Source: ZC4RG17 sp036259475
GTDB taxonomy: Bacteria > Actinomycetota > Acidimicrobiia > Spongiisociales > ZC4RG35
NCBI GenBank assembly: GCA_036259475.1
Contig: DATABS010000013.1
Location: 1-64,000, forward strand
Reading direction: 5' to 3'
Length of the DNA: 64,000 nt
Under the pieces are notes generated by a model that saw only the letters and a program-made list of their open reading frames with translations, ran no database searches and had not been told where the DNA came from. This document shows positions 45,305 to 53,426 of the stretch, piece after piece. Each line of letters opens with the position of its first letter. Positions within the stretch are counted from its first letter, which is position 1. A program made the translations under genes and the position numbers.

Positions 45305-45912
45305 CAGGCGACAGCCATGGCTTTTCGGGTCTGAAAGTGGCGGCCTGGATCGTGGTCGGCTTCACCGCCGTACTGGCGGTGGCCCTGGCCAGCCGCTTCG
45401 GTACCGACCCGGCAATGGCCGAGTCGCCGCTGCTCGGCCGTCCGGCGCCCGACGTCTCACTTCCCCGTCTGTCCGGGTCGGGCGAGATGAGCCTCGACGA
45501 CTACCGAGGAGAAATCCTCGTCGTCAACTTCTTCGCCTCCTGGTGCCTCGAATGCCGACAGGAACATGATGCCCTTGTCGCTGCCTCAGACTCCTTCGCC
45601 GGGAGCGGGGTGGAGTTCGTTGCGATCGCCTACCAGGACGAACGGGCCGACTCCCTCCGGTTCCTCGAAGAAGAAGGCACCAGTGACGCGACCGACTACC
45701 TGGTCGACGAGGGCAGCCGCGCGGCTATCTCGTTCGGTGTCGTCGGAGTCCCCGAGACATTCTTCGTCGATCCGGACGGTGTGGTGGTGGGCCGCATCAT
45801 CGGCCCTACCGACGCCCTGACACTCGGCTCGGCCATCGACGCCATCCGGCGGGGCGACGACCCGGGCCAGCAGGTGCTGGGCAACACCAGATCCGCTCCC
45901 GGGGACAGCTGA
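45301..45912 (+). CDS. ccmG: TlpA/CcmG-type thiol-disulfide oxidoreductase
   Basis: A 203-residue membrane-tethered thioredoxin: one helix (~10-32) and an extracytoplasmic Trx fold with active site FFASWCLECRQE, plus the cis-Pro region GVPETFFVD. It would keep apocytochrome c cysteines reduced. Both active-site cysteines are ordinary TGC codons, a useful contrast with the UGA-containing homologue at 50851-51468. GTG 45301 overlaps the ccmH stop; last gene of the ccm operon. Confidence 0.9.
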   Translation: MTGDSHGFSGLKVAAWIVVGFTAVLAVALASRFGTDPAMAESPLLGRPAPDVSLPRLSGSGEMSLDDYRGEILVVNFFASWCLECRQEHDALVAASDSFAGSGVEFVAIAYQDERADSLRFLEEEGTSDATDYLVDEGSRAAISFGVVGVPETFFVDPDGVVVGRIIGPTDALTLGSAIDAIRRGDDPGQQVLGNTRSAPGDS

Positions 45913-45929
45913 CCTGTCATCATCGCCCG

Positions 45930-46910
45930 ATGGGCCAACCAACCGAGCAACCGAACCCCGGCGGCCCAGGTTGGCTGCAACGGCATGCTGCCGCAATGGG
46001 AGTCGTCGCCGTAGTGGCGCTGGGGGCGGCAGGCGTCCTGGTGGTCGCCCTCCTTTCCGCCGGCGACCGTGCCGCGCCGACAACCGCCCCCGACGCGGGA
46101 TTTTCCGGCGGGGAGAACACTCTCGTCGCGGTCAAAGTCGACAACGCCGAGCGCGCCCGACCGCAGATCGGCCTCAACGCGGCCCGCTACATATTCGAGA
46201 CACCGGTGGAAGGCGGAATTACACGCTTTCTCGCCTTCTTCGAGCCGGGAGACGTTCTCGTGGGACCGGTGCGCTCCGCCCGGCCGGTCGACGTGGACCT
46301 CGTCGGCCTGCTGGCGGACACCCTCGTCTCGACCGGAGGTCGCCCGTTCGTGCTGGGCGCTCTCCGGGGTAACGGCATCGTGCTGGCGGGCGGGCAGGAG
46401 GGCGATTCGCTACTCCAAACGCTGGAGCGACCATCTCCTCACAACCAGTTCGTCGTATTGAGCGACGTGGCGGCCGGTCCGACCCAGGGCGGCATCCCGG
46501 TCGGTGACCTTCCCGAGGAGGAGGCTGCCGGGGCTGTCGTCGAGGTGGGCGGCAGCTCGAGGGTGACGTGGACATTCCTCGACGGCCTCTACTCCCGAGC
46601 CGAAGACGACGAGGTGACCATGGTCCTACCCGATTGGGGTGCCGACCCGCAACCACTCACCGCCGACACGGTGATCGTGATGGAGGTCAACCCCCGATCG
46701 GCCGGATACGTGGACGTCAACGGTGTCGAGGTGCCGACTTTCGACGTGATCGGATCCGGACGCCTCCGCGTGTACCACCAGAATGTGGTCGTCGAGGGCA
46801 CCTGGTGGAGGGCGTCTCTGGAGGCCGGCTACATCTTCCGCGGCGATGACGGCGAAGCTTTCGGGGTGCCGCCCGGCCGGACGTTCATCCATCTGCTCCC
46901 GGCGAACTAG
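45930..46910 (+). CDS. DUF3048 (YerB-like) exported protein
   Basis: A 326-residue protein with a transmembrane or signal helix at ~22-45 and a DUF3048 region: VAVKVDNAERARPQIGL, ARYIFETPVEGGITRFLAFF, VGPVRSARPVDVD, and C-terminal PPGRTFIHLLP. The family function is not known. It follows ccmG by 17 bases and may share its transcript. Confidence 0.85.
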   Translation: MGQPTEQPNPGGPGWLQRHAAAMGVVAVVALGAAGVLVVALLSAGDRAAPTTAPDAGFSGGENTLVAVKVDNAERARPQIGLNAARYIFETPVEGGITRFLAFFEPGDVLVGPVRSARPVDVDLVGLLADTLVSTGGRPFVLGALRGNGIVLAGGQEGDSLLQTLERPSPHNQFVVLSDVAAGPTQGGIPVGDLPEEEAAGAVVEVGGSSRVTWTFLDGLYSRAEDDEVTMVLPDWGADPQPLTADTVIVMEVNPRSAGYVDVNGVEVPTFDVIGSGRLRVYHQNVVVEGTWWRASLEAGYIFRGDDGEAFGVPPGRTFIHLLPAN

Positions 46911-46922
46911 GCCGGCACACGT

Positions 46923-48320
46923 TCATCCCGTCCGCTGGTCGATCACCTCGACGTCGACCTCCGGGAAGCTGGCGGTGTCGAGGGTGGCCGAGCCGGTCCC
47001 GAGCAGGAAACGATCGAAGAACCCTGCGATGAAGCGCCGGTTGATGACCATCACCCGGGAGGCGTCGATCGGTCCGCGGAGACCGATCTGGTGGGCGATG
47101 GGCGACACCAGCGGGGCAGCCACGAAATCGGAGCTATCCGCTCCTCTGACGTTCACCCAGTACGTGAACGTCTCGGACCGGGCGACGATCCCCCGGAGGA
47201 CGGCGTCGTTGGGTGTGTCGCGCCACGGATCGGATCGCATGAGCAGCATGGGACGGATGGCGGTGTTCGCCAACACCGCGTCCGGGAGCGGCTCCACCAG
47301 GGGATCCTGGCCGGCCACGGCGTCGCATCGCTCGTCGGTGAGGCAGACTTGCAAGGCCGCACCGCCGCCGACACCGTGGCCCCAGATTCCCACCGAGGAC
47401 GTGTCGATGGCTTCCACCACGTCGCGAAACGCTCCCTCGGCACCGGCTTCCACTTCGTCGAGGACGAGGGTGATGTCGGCGGCGAACGTGTCGATGAGGA
47501 GAGCCTCGGCTTCCCGGCGAGCGACCTCGTCGGCCTCGGCGGCACCACGTGCCTCTTCGTCGAGGTACACCGTCTCGTCCTCCAGAACGGTGGCCACTGC
47601 TCCGTAGCTGTGATCGATGGCGATCACGACGTAACCCTGGCTCACCAGGTTCTCGACCTGGGGCATGGAAATGGTGGGGAAGCCTTCCCAACCGTGGCTG
47701 AAGACGACGAGGGGAAAACCCCCCTCGTCGACCGGCGCCCCCTCGTAGGCATGGGAGAGCGTGTAGCGCGCCGAATCGAAGAAGAACCCGGGCAGTCCGA
47801 TGCGCCCCGCCAGGGCCGGTCCCACTACCTCGATGTCGGGCTGCCACGCCAGCGGGACGGCACCGTCGTCGGGGTGGGCCGGGTACCACACCTGGGCCTC
47901 GATCCGTCGGCGGGAACCAGGTGACGGCCCATAGGTCTCACGCCGCTCGGGATGGTGGAGCGGGACCGTCTGCGTGCCGATCGCCAGCGGTCCGGAGGGT
48001 ACGGGCAGCTGCGGAACGGGGAAGAGAGCGGCCGGAGCCACCGCCACCACGAGGCCGAGGACGCCGAAGAGGGCCCGTCCGGCACGCCGCCCCCAGGGGA
48101 GTCCTCGCTCGATGGTGACGAAGTCGCCGACGGCGAGGCCCAATGCGAGCAGATAGACAGGCAGCAGCGGCCACCTGTATCCCTCCACCTGCCACTGGAC
48201 GACAATCAGGGCGATCAGGCCCACGCCGACGATGCCACGCCTGGGCCTCACCCCGAACAGCGCCGGCCAGACTATGGCGATCACACAACCGATGGCTAGA
48301 TAAGTTTCGAACGGTCTCAA
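46923..48320 (-). CDS. Alpha/beta-hydrolase-fold membrane protein lacking catalytic Ser and His
   Basis: A 465-residue protein with about four N-terminal helices (1-115) and a C-terminal domain like platelet-activating-factor acetylhydrolases (FPLVVFSHGWEG oxyanion loop, later IDASRVMVINRRFIAGFFDRFL). The nucleophile elbow reads GIWGHGVGG where GHSxGG is expected, so the serine is Gly (GGT, one base from AGT). The usual His of the GxxHxxFxD region is also missing (RGADSSDF). It is likely a pseudoenzyme with a binding or scaffold role. The TTG start overlaps the cbiO stop, tying it to the metal-transport operon. Confidence 0.8.
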   Translation of the reverse strand: MRPFETYLAIGCVIAIVWPALFGVRPRRGIVGVGLIALIVVQWQVEGYRWPLLPVYLLALGLAVGDFVTIERGLPWGRRAGRALFGVLGLVVAVAPAALFPVPQLPVPSGPLAIGTQTVPLHHPERRETYGPSPGSRRRIEAQVWYPAHPDDGAVPLAWQPDIEVVGPALAGRIGLPGFFFDSARYTLSHAYEGAPVDEGGFPLVVFSHGWEGFPTISMPQVENLVSQGYVVIAIDHSYGAVATVLEDETVYLDEEARGAAEADEVARREAEALLIDTFAADITLVLDEVEAGAEGAFRDVVEAIDTSSVGIWGHGVGGGAALQVCLTDERCDAVAGQDPLVEPLPDAVLANTAIRPMLLMRSDPWRDTPNDAVLRGIVARSETFTYWVNVRGADSSDFVAAPLVSPIAHQIGLRGPIDASRVMVINRRFIAGFFDRFLLGTGSATLDTASFPEVDVEVIDQRTG

Positions 48321-49063
48321 GGACCGGCGATTGTCGCAGGGTCGAACCCGTAGGGCAGTTCGAGACGATTGGTTGCCATCAGCTCGGTGTCGGCGAGCAG
48401 CCGGGCGGTGGGACCGTCGGCCGCCACGACGCCACCGTTGAGGATCACCGACCTTCCACAGAGGGCGAGAGCGAAGGGAAGGTCATGGGTGACGACGAGG
48501 AGCGTCGTCGGAAGGCCGGCTAGGAGGTCCGCCAATTCCCGTCGGCCCACCGGATCCAGGTTGCTACTGGGCTCGTCGAGGACGAGCACGTCGGGTTCCA
48601 TCGCCAGGACGGTGGCCATCGCGACCCGGCGAGCCTCTCCCCCGGACAGATGATGAGGTGCCCGTTCGCCGGCGGCGGCCATTCCCACCGCCTCCAGAGC
48701 CGCCTTCGAGCGCCGCTGCACCTCCTCTGCATCGAGACCGAGATTCGCCGGTCCGAATGCCACATCCCGGGACACGGTCGGCATGAACAGTTGGTCGTCG
48801 GGATCCTGGAACACGATGCCCAGCCGGCGGCGTATCTCGGGCAGCGAGTCGGGACCGGACTCCAGCCCCCCGACCCGGACGGTCCCTCGCTGGGGGTGGA
48901 CTATCCCGATGAGGGCAAGGAGCAGACTCGTCTTGCCCGCTCCGTTCGGACCGAGCAGTGCCACCCTCTCGCCCCGGTCGACGCTCAAGTCGACGCCGCG
49001 CAGGGCCTCAGTCCCGTCGGGATAGGTCAAGGCCAGTCCCGAGACTTCCAGTGCCGGGGTCAT
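48317..49063 (-). CDS. ECF cobalt/nickel transporter ATPase (CbiO/NikO)
   Basis: A 248-residue ABC ATPase. Walker A GPNGAGKTS (~37), Q-loop FQDPDDQLF, signature LSGGEARRV, Walker B VLVLDEPSSNLD and H-loop VVTHD are all intact. It energises the CbiM/CbiQ importer encoded directly upstream, overlapping CbiQ by four bases. Confidence 0.92.
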   Translation of the reverse strand: MTPALEVSGLALTYPDGTEALRGVDLSVDRGERVALLGPNGAGKTSLLLALIGIVHPQRGTVRVGGLESGPDSLPEIRRRLGIVFQDPDDQLFMPTVSRDVAFGPANLGLDAEEVQRRSKAALEAVGMAAAGERAPHHLSGGEARRVAMATVLAMEPDVLVLDEPSSNLDPVGRRELADLLAGLPTTLLVVTHDLPFALALCGRSVILNGGVVAADGPTARLLADTELMATNRLELPYGFDPATIAGP

Positions 49064-49821
49064 GACGAGAGCAGGGCGGTCAGTGCCACGGACCAGGCGA
49101 CGGCCAGACCGGCCGCCGCTTCGACCCAGCGAACGGTTGCCGGCTCTTCACCCATCCTCGGCATACTGCCGGAGTACCCCCGGGCGAGCATGGCGTGATG
49201 CACCCTCTCCCCGCGCTCGTACGACCGGATGAACATCGTTCCCGACACCGACGCCAGCGCGGCTGCCTCGCCCAACCGGCGCTGATCTCCCAGGCGGGCG
49301 GCAATGGCGGTCCGTACCCGTTGGACCTCCCCGGCCACCACCTCCAGGTAGCGGATCATGAAGCCGGCAATGGCGGTGAGGATCCGGGGGGAGCGCAGGC
49401 GATCGAACCCGGCCAGGATGTCGGCCACCTCGGTCGTGGACGACAGGACGACCGAGGCGCCCACCGACAGCGTGGCCTTGGCGAGGACGTTCCAGGCACC
49501 CCAGATCCCGGCGACCGACAGGCTCAGCGGCCCGACCATGACGTCGGGGCCGCTGCCCACGAAAGGCATCGCCAGAGCGAAGACGACGAACGGAATCTCG
49601 ATCGAGAGTCGGCGGAAGAAGAAGCCCAAGGGCAGTTCCGCCAGACCCACTGCGGTGGCGAGGACGGCGGCATGGATTCCGAAGGCCCACACCGCTTCGG
49701 CCGGGGTGGCCACGACCGCTCCGACGAAGCCCAGCAGTGCGATCAGCTTCACATGCGGCGCCAGCCGATGAAGCGGGCTGTGGCCGTGGTAATGCAGGGC
49801 GTGGGCGTGGACACCGCTCAC
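49060..49821 (-). CDS. ECF cobalt/nickel transporter transmembrane protein (CbiQ/NikQ)
   Basis: A 253-residue T-component with five or six helices. The coupling motifs that contact the ATPase are recognisable (AAIAARLGDQRRLGEA and HHAMLARGYSG). The N-terminus is His-rich (VHAHALHYHGHSPLHRL), plausible for transient metal binding. GTG 49819-49821 overlaps the stop of the M component (GTGA). Confidence 0.9.
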   Translation of the reverse strand: MSGVHAHALHYHGHSPLHRLAPHVKLIALLGFVGAVVATPAEAVWAFGIHAAVLATAVGLAELPLGFFFRRLSIEIPFVVFALAMPFVGSGPDVMVGPLSLSVAGIWGAWNVLAKATLSVGASVVLSSTTEVADILAGFDRLRSPRILTAIAGFMIRYLEVVAGEVQRVRTAIAARLGDQRRLGEAAALASVSGTMFIRSYERGERVHHAMLARGYSGSMPRMGEEPATVRWVEAAAGLAVAWSVALTALLSS

Positions 49822-50792
49822 CGGGTGGAGGCCCTTCTCCGGCTCATCGCCACCAATCCCAAACCGATGGCGAACGCGACGGTGGTGCCGAGCACCCCGG
49901 CCAGGATCGTCCCCCATGTCTCCGAGTCGACCCCCGTCACCTGGTAGTCGGCCAGCGGTCCGCCGATCGGGTGGTCCTGAGCCGTCTCGGCGAATCCGGT
50001 CTCGGCGGCGACCGACTCGAGACCGTCGGGATCGGGCGAGGCGTTGGGAGCCACGAATACGACCAACGCCACGGCAACGGCCAGGCCGGCGGCTACGAAC
50101 GCGGTGACGGCGCGACGCGTGGGAACGGTGTGGTTGCCGGCCAAGTTGACGTCGGCCAGACCGGCGACGAGATCGGGACGGACGGCCAGCACCGTGCCCA
50201 GCGCGGCGGACGTGATCAGTCCTTCTCCGATCCCGATCAACGAGTGGACCCCCGTCATGGCACCCAGGACCGCGCCGATGTCGGCCCCGCCGACTCCTCC
50301 GACGGCGTACTCCGCCACGAAAGCGAACGCTGCGGCGAGGACGGAGACCAACGAGGCGAACATGGCGGCCACCATCGCGGCGACTCTCGTCTTCGGCAGG
50401 ACCCGGACCAGTCCACGGAAGACCGGGAAGGCCACCAGAGATGTGACGATGGCGATGTTCAGTATGTTGACCCCCAGGGCACTGATTCCGCCGTCGGCGA
50501 AGAAGAGGGCCTGGACGATCACGACAACCGAGACGACCGCCGCTCCCATCCACGGACCGAGCAGGATGGCCGCCAGCGCCCCGCCCATCAGGTGCCCCGA
50601 CACACCGGGCAAGACGGGGAAGTTGAGCATCTGGAGGGCGAAGACGAGGGCGGCGGTCACCCCGGCCAGCGGGATCTGACGGTCGGCCAGCGACCGGCCC
50701 GCCCGACGCAGGGAAACACCGAGCCCTCCGGCTGCCACGACACCGGTTCCCACCGACGTGGCGGCGTTGATGAAGCCATCGGGCACATGCAT
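49818..50792 (-). CDS. ECF nickel/cobalt transporter substrate component, CbiM-PDGLE fusion
   Basis: A 324-residue S-component. It begins MHVPDGFINA, with the invariant N-terminal Met-His that coordinates the metal, then six or seven helices. The C-terminal ~90 residues hold a PDGLE motif (SPDPDGLESVAAETGF) and a final helix, i.e. a NikN/CbiN-like part fused to the M protein. This architecture is common in nickel systems. The start ATG 50790-50792 is preceded by GAGAGGAGAC; a palindrome matching the Nur box lies 25 bases upstream. Nickel is favoured over cobalt on that basis. Confidence 0.9.
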   Translation of the reverse strand: MHVPDGFINAATSVGTGVVAAGGLGVSLRRAGRSLADRQIPLAGVTAALVFALQMLNFPVLPGVSGHLMGGALAAILLGPWMGAAVVSVVVIVQALFFADGGISALGVNILNIAIVTSLVAFPVFRGLVRVLPKTRVAAMVAAMFASLVSVLAAAFAFVAEYAVGGVGGADIGAVLGAMTGVHSLIGIGEGLITSAALGTVLAVRPDLVAGLADVNLAGNHTVPTRRAVTAFVAAGLAVAVALVVFVAPNASPDPDGLESVAAETGFAETAQDHPIGGPLADYQVTGVDSETWGTILAGVLGTTVAFAIGLGLVAMSRRRASTR

Positions 50793-50816
50793 GGGACGTC
50801 TCCTCTCACCAGAGCC

Positions 50817-50847
50817 ATTCTTATTGCAAAGGTTTTGCAATAAGAAT
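50817..50847 (-). promoter_or_regulatory. Nur-box-like operator upstream of the nickel transporter
   Basis: Two perfect 14-base inverted arms (50817-50830 and 50834-50847) surround a three-base centre. The core TTGCAA-N5-TTGCAA at 50824-50840 equals the consensus described for Nur, the nickel-responsive Fur-family repressor of Streptomyces. The AT-rich palindrome is conspicuous in GC-rich DNA. It lies between the thioredoxin-like gene stop and the CbiM start, so it most likely represses the transporter when nickel is plentiful. Confidence 0.85.
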
Positions 50848-50850
50848 AGC

Positions 50851-51468
50851 TCAGGCGTCGGCGAGGAGTGACTCGATCGCGGCCCGCATCTCGGCCTCGG
50901 TGCGGGCGCCCTGCCAGCTCTCGGCCACCGTCTGATCGGAACGGATCAGAAAGGTGACTGGCTGATAGGGCACACCGTATGCGGCGAAGATCGACTCGTC
51001 CTCGTCCAGGCCCCACTCGACCTCCCCGGAAGGCAGCAGCTCGGCCGCCCGGGCGGCGGTGTCATCGAGAGTCCCTTTCCAGGCCGGCGCCACGAACGCC
51101 ACCCGGTCCGAATAGTCAGCGGCTAGTTGGTCGACGACGGGCAACTCCCGTCGACAGGTGGGTCACCACTCGGCCCAGAACACGAGAAACACCGGACGGG
51201 CCTCCTCGGAGAGGACAAAGGTCCCGCCATTCCCCAGCTCCAGGGTGAAGTCGGGGGCGGTGTCAGCCGCCTCGGTGGTCGGAGGAGAGGTGGATGGGGC
51301 GCTGGTCCCCGGCGGCGTTGTGACGGCGGTCGGCGGCACGGCGACGTTCGTCGAGGCCGTCGTGGCCGGACTCGTGTCGCCGCTCGACGTCGGTGCCCCG
51401 GTCGGCTCATCCCCGCCGCAGGCGAAGATCAAGGCCGCGACGGTCACCACCAACGCCGCTCTCCTCAT
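50851..51468 (-). CDS. Candidate UxxC selenoprotein: thioredoxin-like lipoprotein with in-frame UGA
   Basis: Reading through the UGA at 51163-51165 gives a 205-residue protein. ATG 51466-51468 starts a signal peptide ending ALIFACGG (lipobox Cys ~17), then a Ser/Thr/Pro-rich linker (~20-70) and a TlpA/ResA-type thioredoxin domain. The active site reads FWAEW-U-PTCRREL, so the UGA replaces the first cysteine of WCxxC. Sequence before and after the UGA is in one frame and both halves are family-like (APDFTLELGNGG; later GVPYQPVTFLI with the cis-Pro). A hairpin follows at SECIS distance. The alternative is a TGC/TGT-to-TGA mutation or error. It lies 22 bases after the Fur-family gene and just before the nickel operon. 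Confidence 0.7.
51135..51165 (-). other. Putative bacterial SECIS element after the UGA
   Basis: On the minus strand, UGA (51165-51163) is followed by nine bases and then a perfect seven-pair stem, CGACGGG (51153-51147) with CCCGUCG (51141-51135), closing a five-base loop AGUUG. The apical loop begins 16 bases after the UGA and has G at its second position. This fits the general description of bacterial SECIS elements (short apical loop with an early G, loop roughly 16-37 bases from UGA). GC-rich stems arise by chance in such a genome, so this supports but does not prove Sec insertion. Confidence 0.55.
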
Positions 51469-51490
51469 GTCGGTGTATACGAGGGACGGG

Positions 51491-51913
51491 TCATCGGTGG
51501 TTCTGGCACCGGGAGACGATGGCGAAATGGACGGTGTCGGGTTGGTAGCCGTGGCGGTCCAACAGCGCCGCCAGCGGAGCCAACTCCTCCAACGGCAGAT
51601 CGACGGTGCGCCCGCAAACGTCACACACCAGATGGTGATGATGACCTTCGTCGGTGACATGGATCACGCTGGCCCCCGAGCCGAGGTGGACGTGGTGCAC
51701 GGCTCCCGCCTCCTGCAGGGCGTCGACGGTGCGGTAGACGGTCGAGAGGTCGATCGGACGTCCCAGCACCTCCTGGGCCCGGGCCTGGACGTCTGAGGCC
51801 GAAAGATGGCCGTGGGAGGGCTCCGCCAGGACGGCGCAAATCGCCCGCCGGGTCGCAGTCACCCGCATCGCTTCCCGGCGGAGGGCGTCGATGAGATCGT
51901 CGGTCGTTGCCAC
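51491..51913 (-). CDS. Fur-family metalloregulator, probably Nur
   Basis: A 140-residue repressor. The winged helix spans ~10-85 (RRAICAVLAEPSHGHLSASDV, DLSTVYRTVDALQEAGAV), and the metal region is DEGHHHHLVCDVCG plus a C-terminal CQNH. Only one CxxC structural motif is present; the His-rich loop is typical for the family. Co-orientation with the nickel transporter and the Nur box suggest it is the nickel sensor, though Zur, Fur or PerR cannot be excluded from sequence. Start GTG 51911-51913. Confidence 0.85.
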   Translation of the reverse strand: MATTDDLIDALRREAMRVTATRRAICAVLAEPSHGHLSASDVQARAQEVLGRPIDLSTVYRTVDALQEAGAVHHVHLGSGASVIHVTDEGHHHHLVCDVCGRTVDLPLEELAPLAALLDRHGYQPDTVHFAIVSRCQNHR

Positions 51914-51969
51914 TGGCGGCGAGCGTACCCCACTACCGTCCGTGTCGTCCCGACCCAGGAGCCGCCCAG

Positions 51970-52335
51970 ATGAAGAGCCTTCTCGGATTGGCCGCCACCG
52001 CCGCCGGCGTTTGGGTGGCAGTGCAGATCGTCCCTGGTCTCGAGTTCGACGGAAACGCGTGGGCGTTCGTCGGCGTGGCTCTCCTCGTGGCGATCGCCAA
52101 CGCCATCGTCCGCCCGATCCTCAGCCTGCTCAGCTTCCCTGTGATCCTGCTCACCCTGGGTCTGTTCCTCCTGGTCATCAACGCCATCGTTCTGCAGCTG
52201 GTGGTGTGGCTCTCGGCTCCCGACCGCCTCGATCTGGGACTCACCTCGACCGGTTTCTTCTGGGCGACGTTCCTCGGGGCTCTGGTGATCAGCCTGGTCC
52301 GGTGGCTGCTCGACCTCTTTTTCATCCGCGACTGA
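51970..52335 (+). CDS. Phage-holin-4_2 family (YvlD-like) membrane protein
   Basis: A 121-residue protein with four helices and the family motif ANAIVRPILSLLSFPVILLTLGLFLLVINAIVL (key element: NAxVRPxLxLLxxP). Despite its name the family is chromosomal in most bacteria and probably envelope-related. ATG 51970; divergent from the Fur-family gene. Confidence 0.85.
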   Translation: MKSLLGLAATAAGVWVAVQIVPGLEFDGNAWAFVGVALLVAIANAIVRPILSLLSFPVILLTLGLFLLVINAIVLQLVVWLSAPDRLDLGLTSTGFFWATFLGALVISLVRWLLDLFFIRD

Positions 52336-52357
52336 GGCAGCCGAGAGGGGGCGTCGC

Positions 52358-53383
52358 TCAGCCGGCGAACTGTTGGCTGCGAACGACGACCCGCTCCAGC
52401 ACGCCACCGGCGGCACCCGAGTCCACCGAGTCCACCGCCGCCTCCATCCCCTCGGCGAAGCCCTCGGCTACTCCGGCGGCCACCAGACCGACGGCGGCGT
52501 TGATCACGGCGGCGTCCCGACGTGGGCCCCTCTCCCCCGCCAGGATCCGGCGGGTGATGTCGACGTTTGCCTCCACATCACCGCCGACCAGATCCGAGAG
52601 CCGCGAGCGGGCGACTCCAAAGTCCTCCGGAGTGAACTCGGCGTGGGTGATCTCGCCGTCTTTGAGGCGAAGGATGTAGGTCGGGCCCGACGTAGTGACC
52701 TCATCCAGGCCGTCCTCGCCGTGAACGACGAAGGCCGACTCCGCCCCGAGGGATGCCAGAACTTGGATCATCCGTTCCGCCATCCTCTGATCCGACACCC
52801 CGAGGGCGTAGCGGCGTACCCCGGCCGGATTCGCCAGAGGTCCCAGGAAGTTGAAGACCGTCGGGATCCCCAGCGCCTTCCGGACCGGTCCGGCGTGACG
52901 CAGCGCCGGGTGGTAGCGGGGAGCGTAGAAGAAGCCGAACCCCTCCTCGGCCACCAACCTCGCCGTCGCCTCCGGTTCCAACTCGATCGCCACGCCGAGG
53001 CCCTCCAGCACGTCAGCCGAACCGCACCGGCTCGAGGCGGCGCGGTTTCCGTGCTTGGCCACGACGGCACCGGCTCCGGCGGCGATCAGGGCCGCCGTCG
53101 TGGAGATGTTGAACGTCGATGATCTGTCGCCACCCGTACCCACGATGTCCACCAAATTGGAGACGTCTTCGATGGGGACCGCCACCGCGGCCGTTCTCAA
53201 GGCTTCGACCAGGCCGGTCATCTCGTCGGCGGTCTCGCCCTTCATGCGCAGCGCCACGACGAAGGCGGCCACCTGGGCCGGCTCGGCCCGGCCCTCCATG
53301 ATCTCATTCATCGCGTCGCGGGCCTGCCCCCGGGTCAGGTGACGACCCGTGGCCAAGTGATCGAGGATGACCGACCAGTCCAT
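52358..53383 (-). CDS. trpD: Anthranilate phosphoribosyltransferase
   Basis: A 341-residue enzyme joining anthranilate to PRPP in tryptophan synthesis. The PRPP loop DIVGTGGDRSSTFNIST (~78-94), KHGNRAASSRCGSADVLE and NFLGPLANPA are diagnostic. ATG 53381-53383 gives MDWSVILDHL. No other trp genes are adjacent, so it is a solitary trpD; its substrate range was not tested by sequence beyond these motifs. Confidence 0.94.
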   Translation of the reverse strand: MDWSVILDHLATGRHLTRGQARDAMNEIMEGRAEPAQVAAFVVALRMKGETADEMTGLVEALRTAAVAVPIEDVSNLVDIVGTGGDRSSTFNISTTAALIAAGAGAVVAKHGNRAASSRCGSADVLEGLGVAIELEPEATARLVAEEGFGFFYAPRYHPALRHAGPVRKALGIPTVFNFLGPLANPAGVRRYALGVSDQRMAERMIQVLASLGAESAFVVHGEDGLDEVTTSGPTYILRLKDGEITHAEFTPEDFGVARSRLSDLVGGDVEANVDITRRILAGERGPRRDAAVINAAVGLVAAGVAEGFAEGMEAAVDSVDSGAAGGVLERVVVRSQQFAG

Positions 53384-53426
53384 TGGATGGGCGAGTCTAG
53401 GTTTCGCCCGGGCGACGCCGACCCGG

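Noticed and set aside
45301..45912. Second selenoprotein candidate among thioredoxin-fold genes
   Set aside because: Both active-site cysteines of the CcmG-like protein are plain TGC codons and its frame is uninterrupted.
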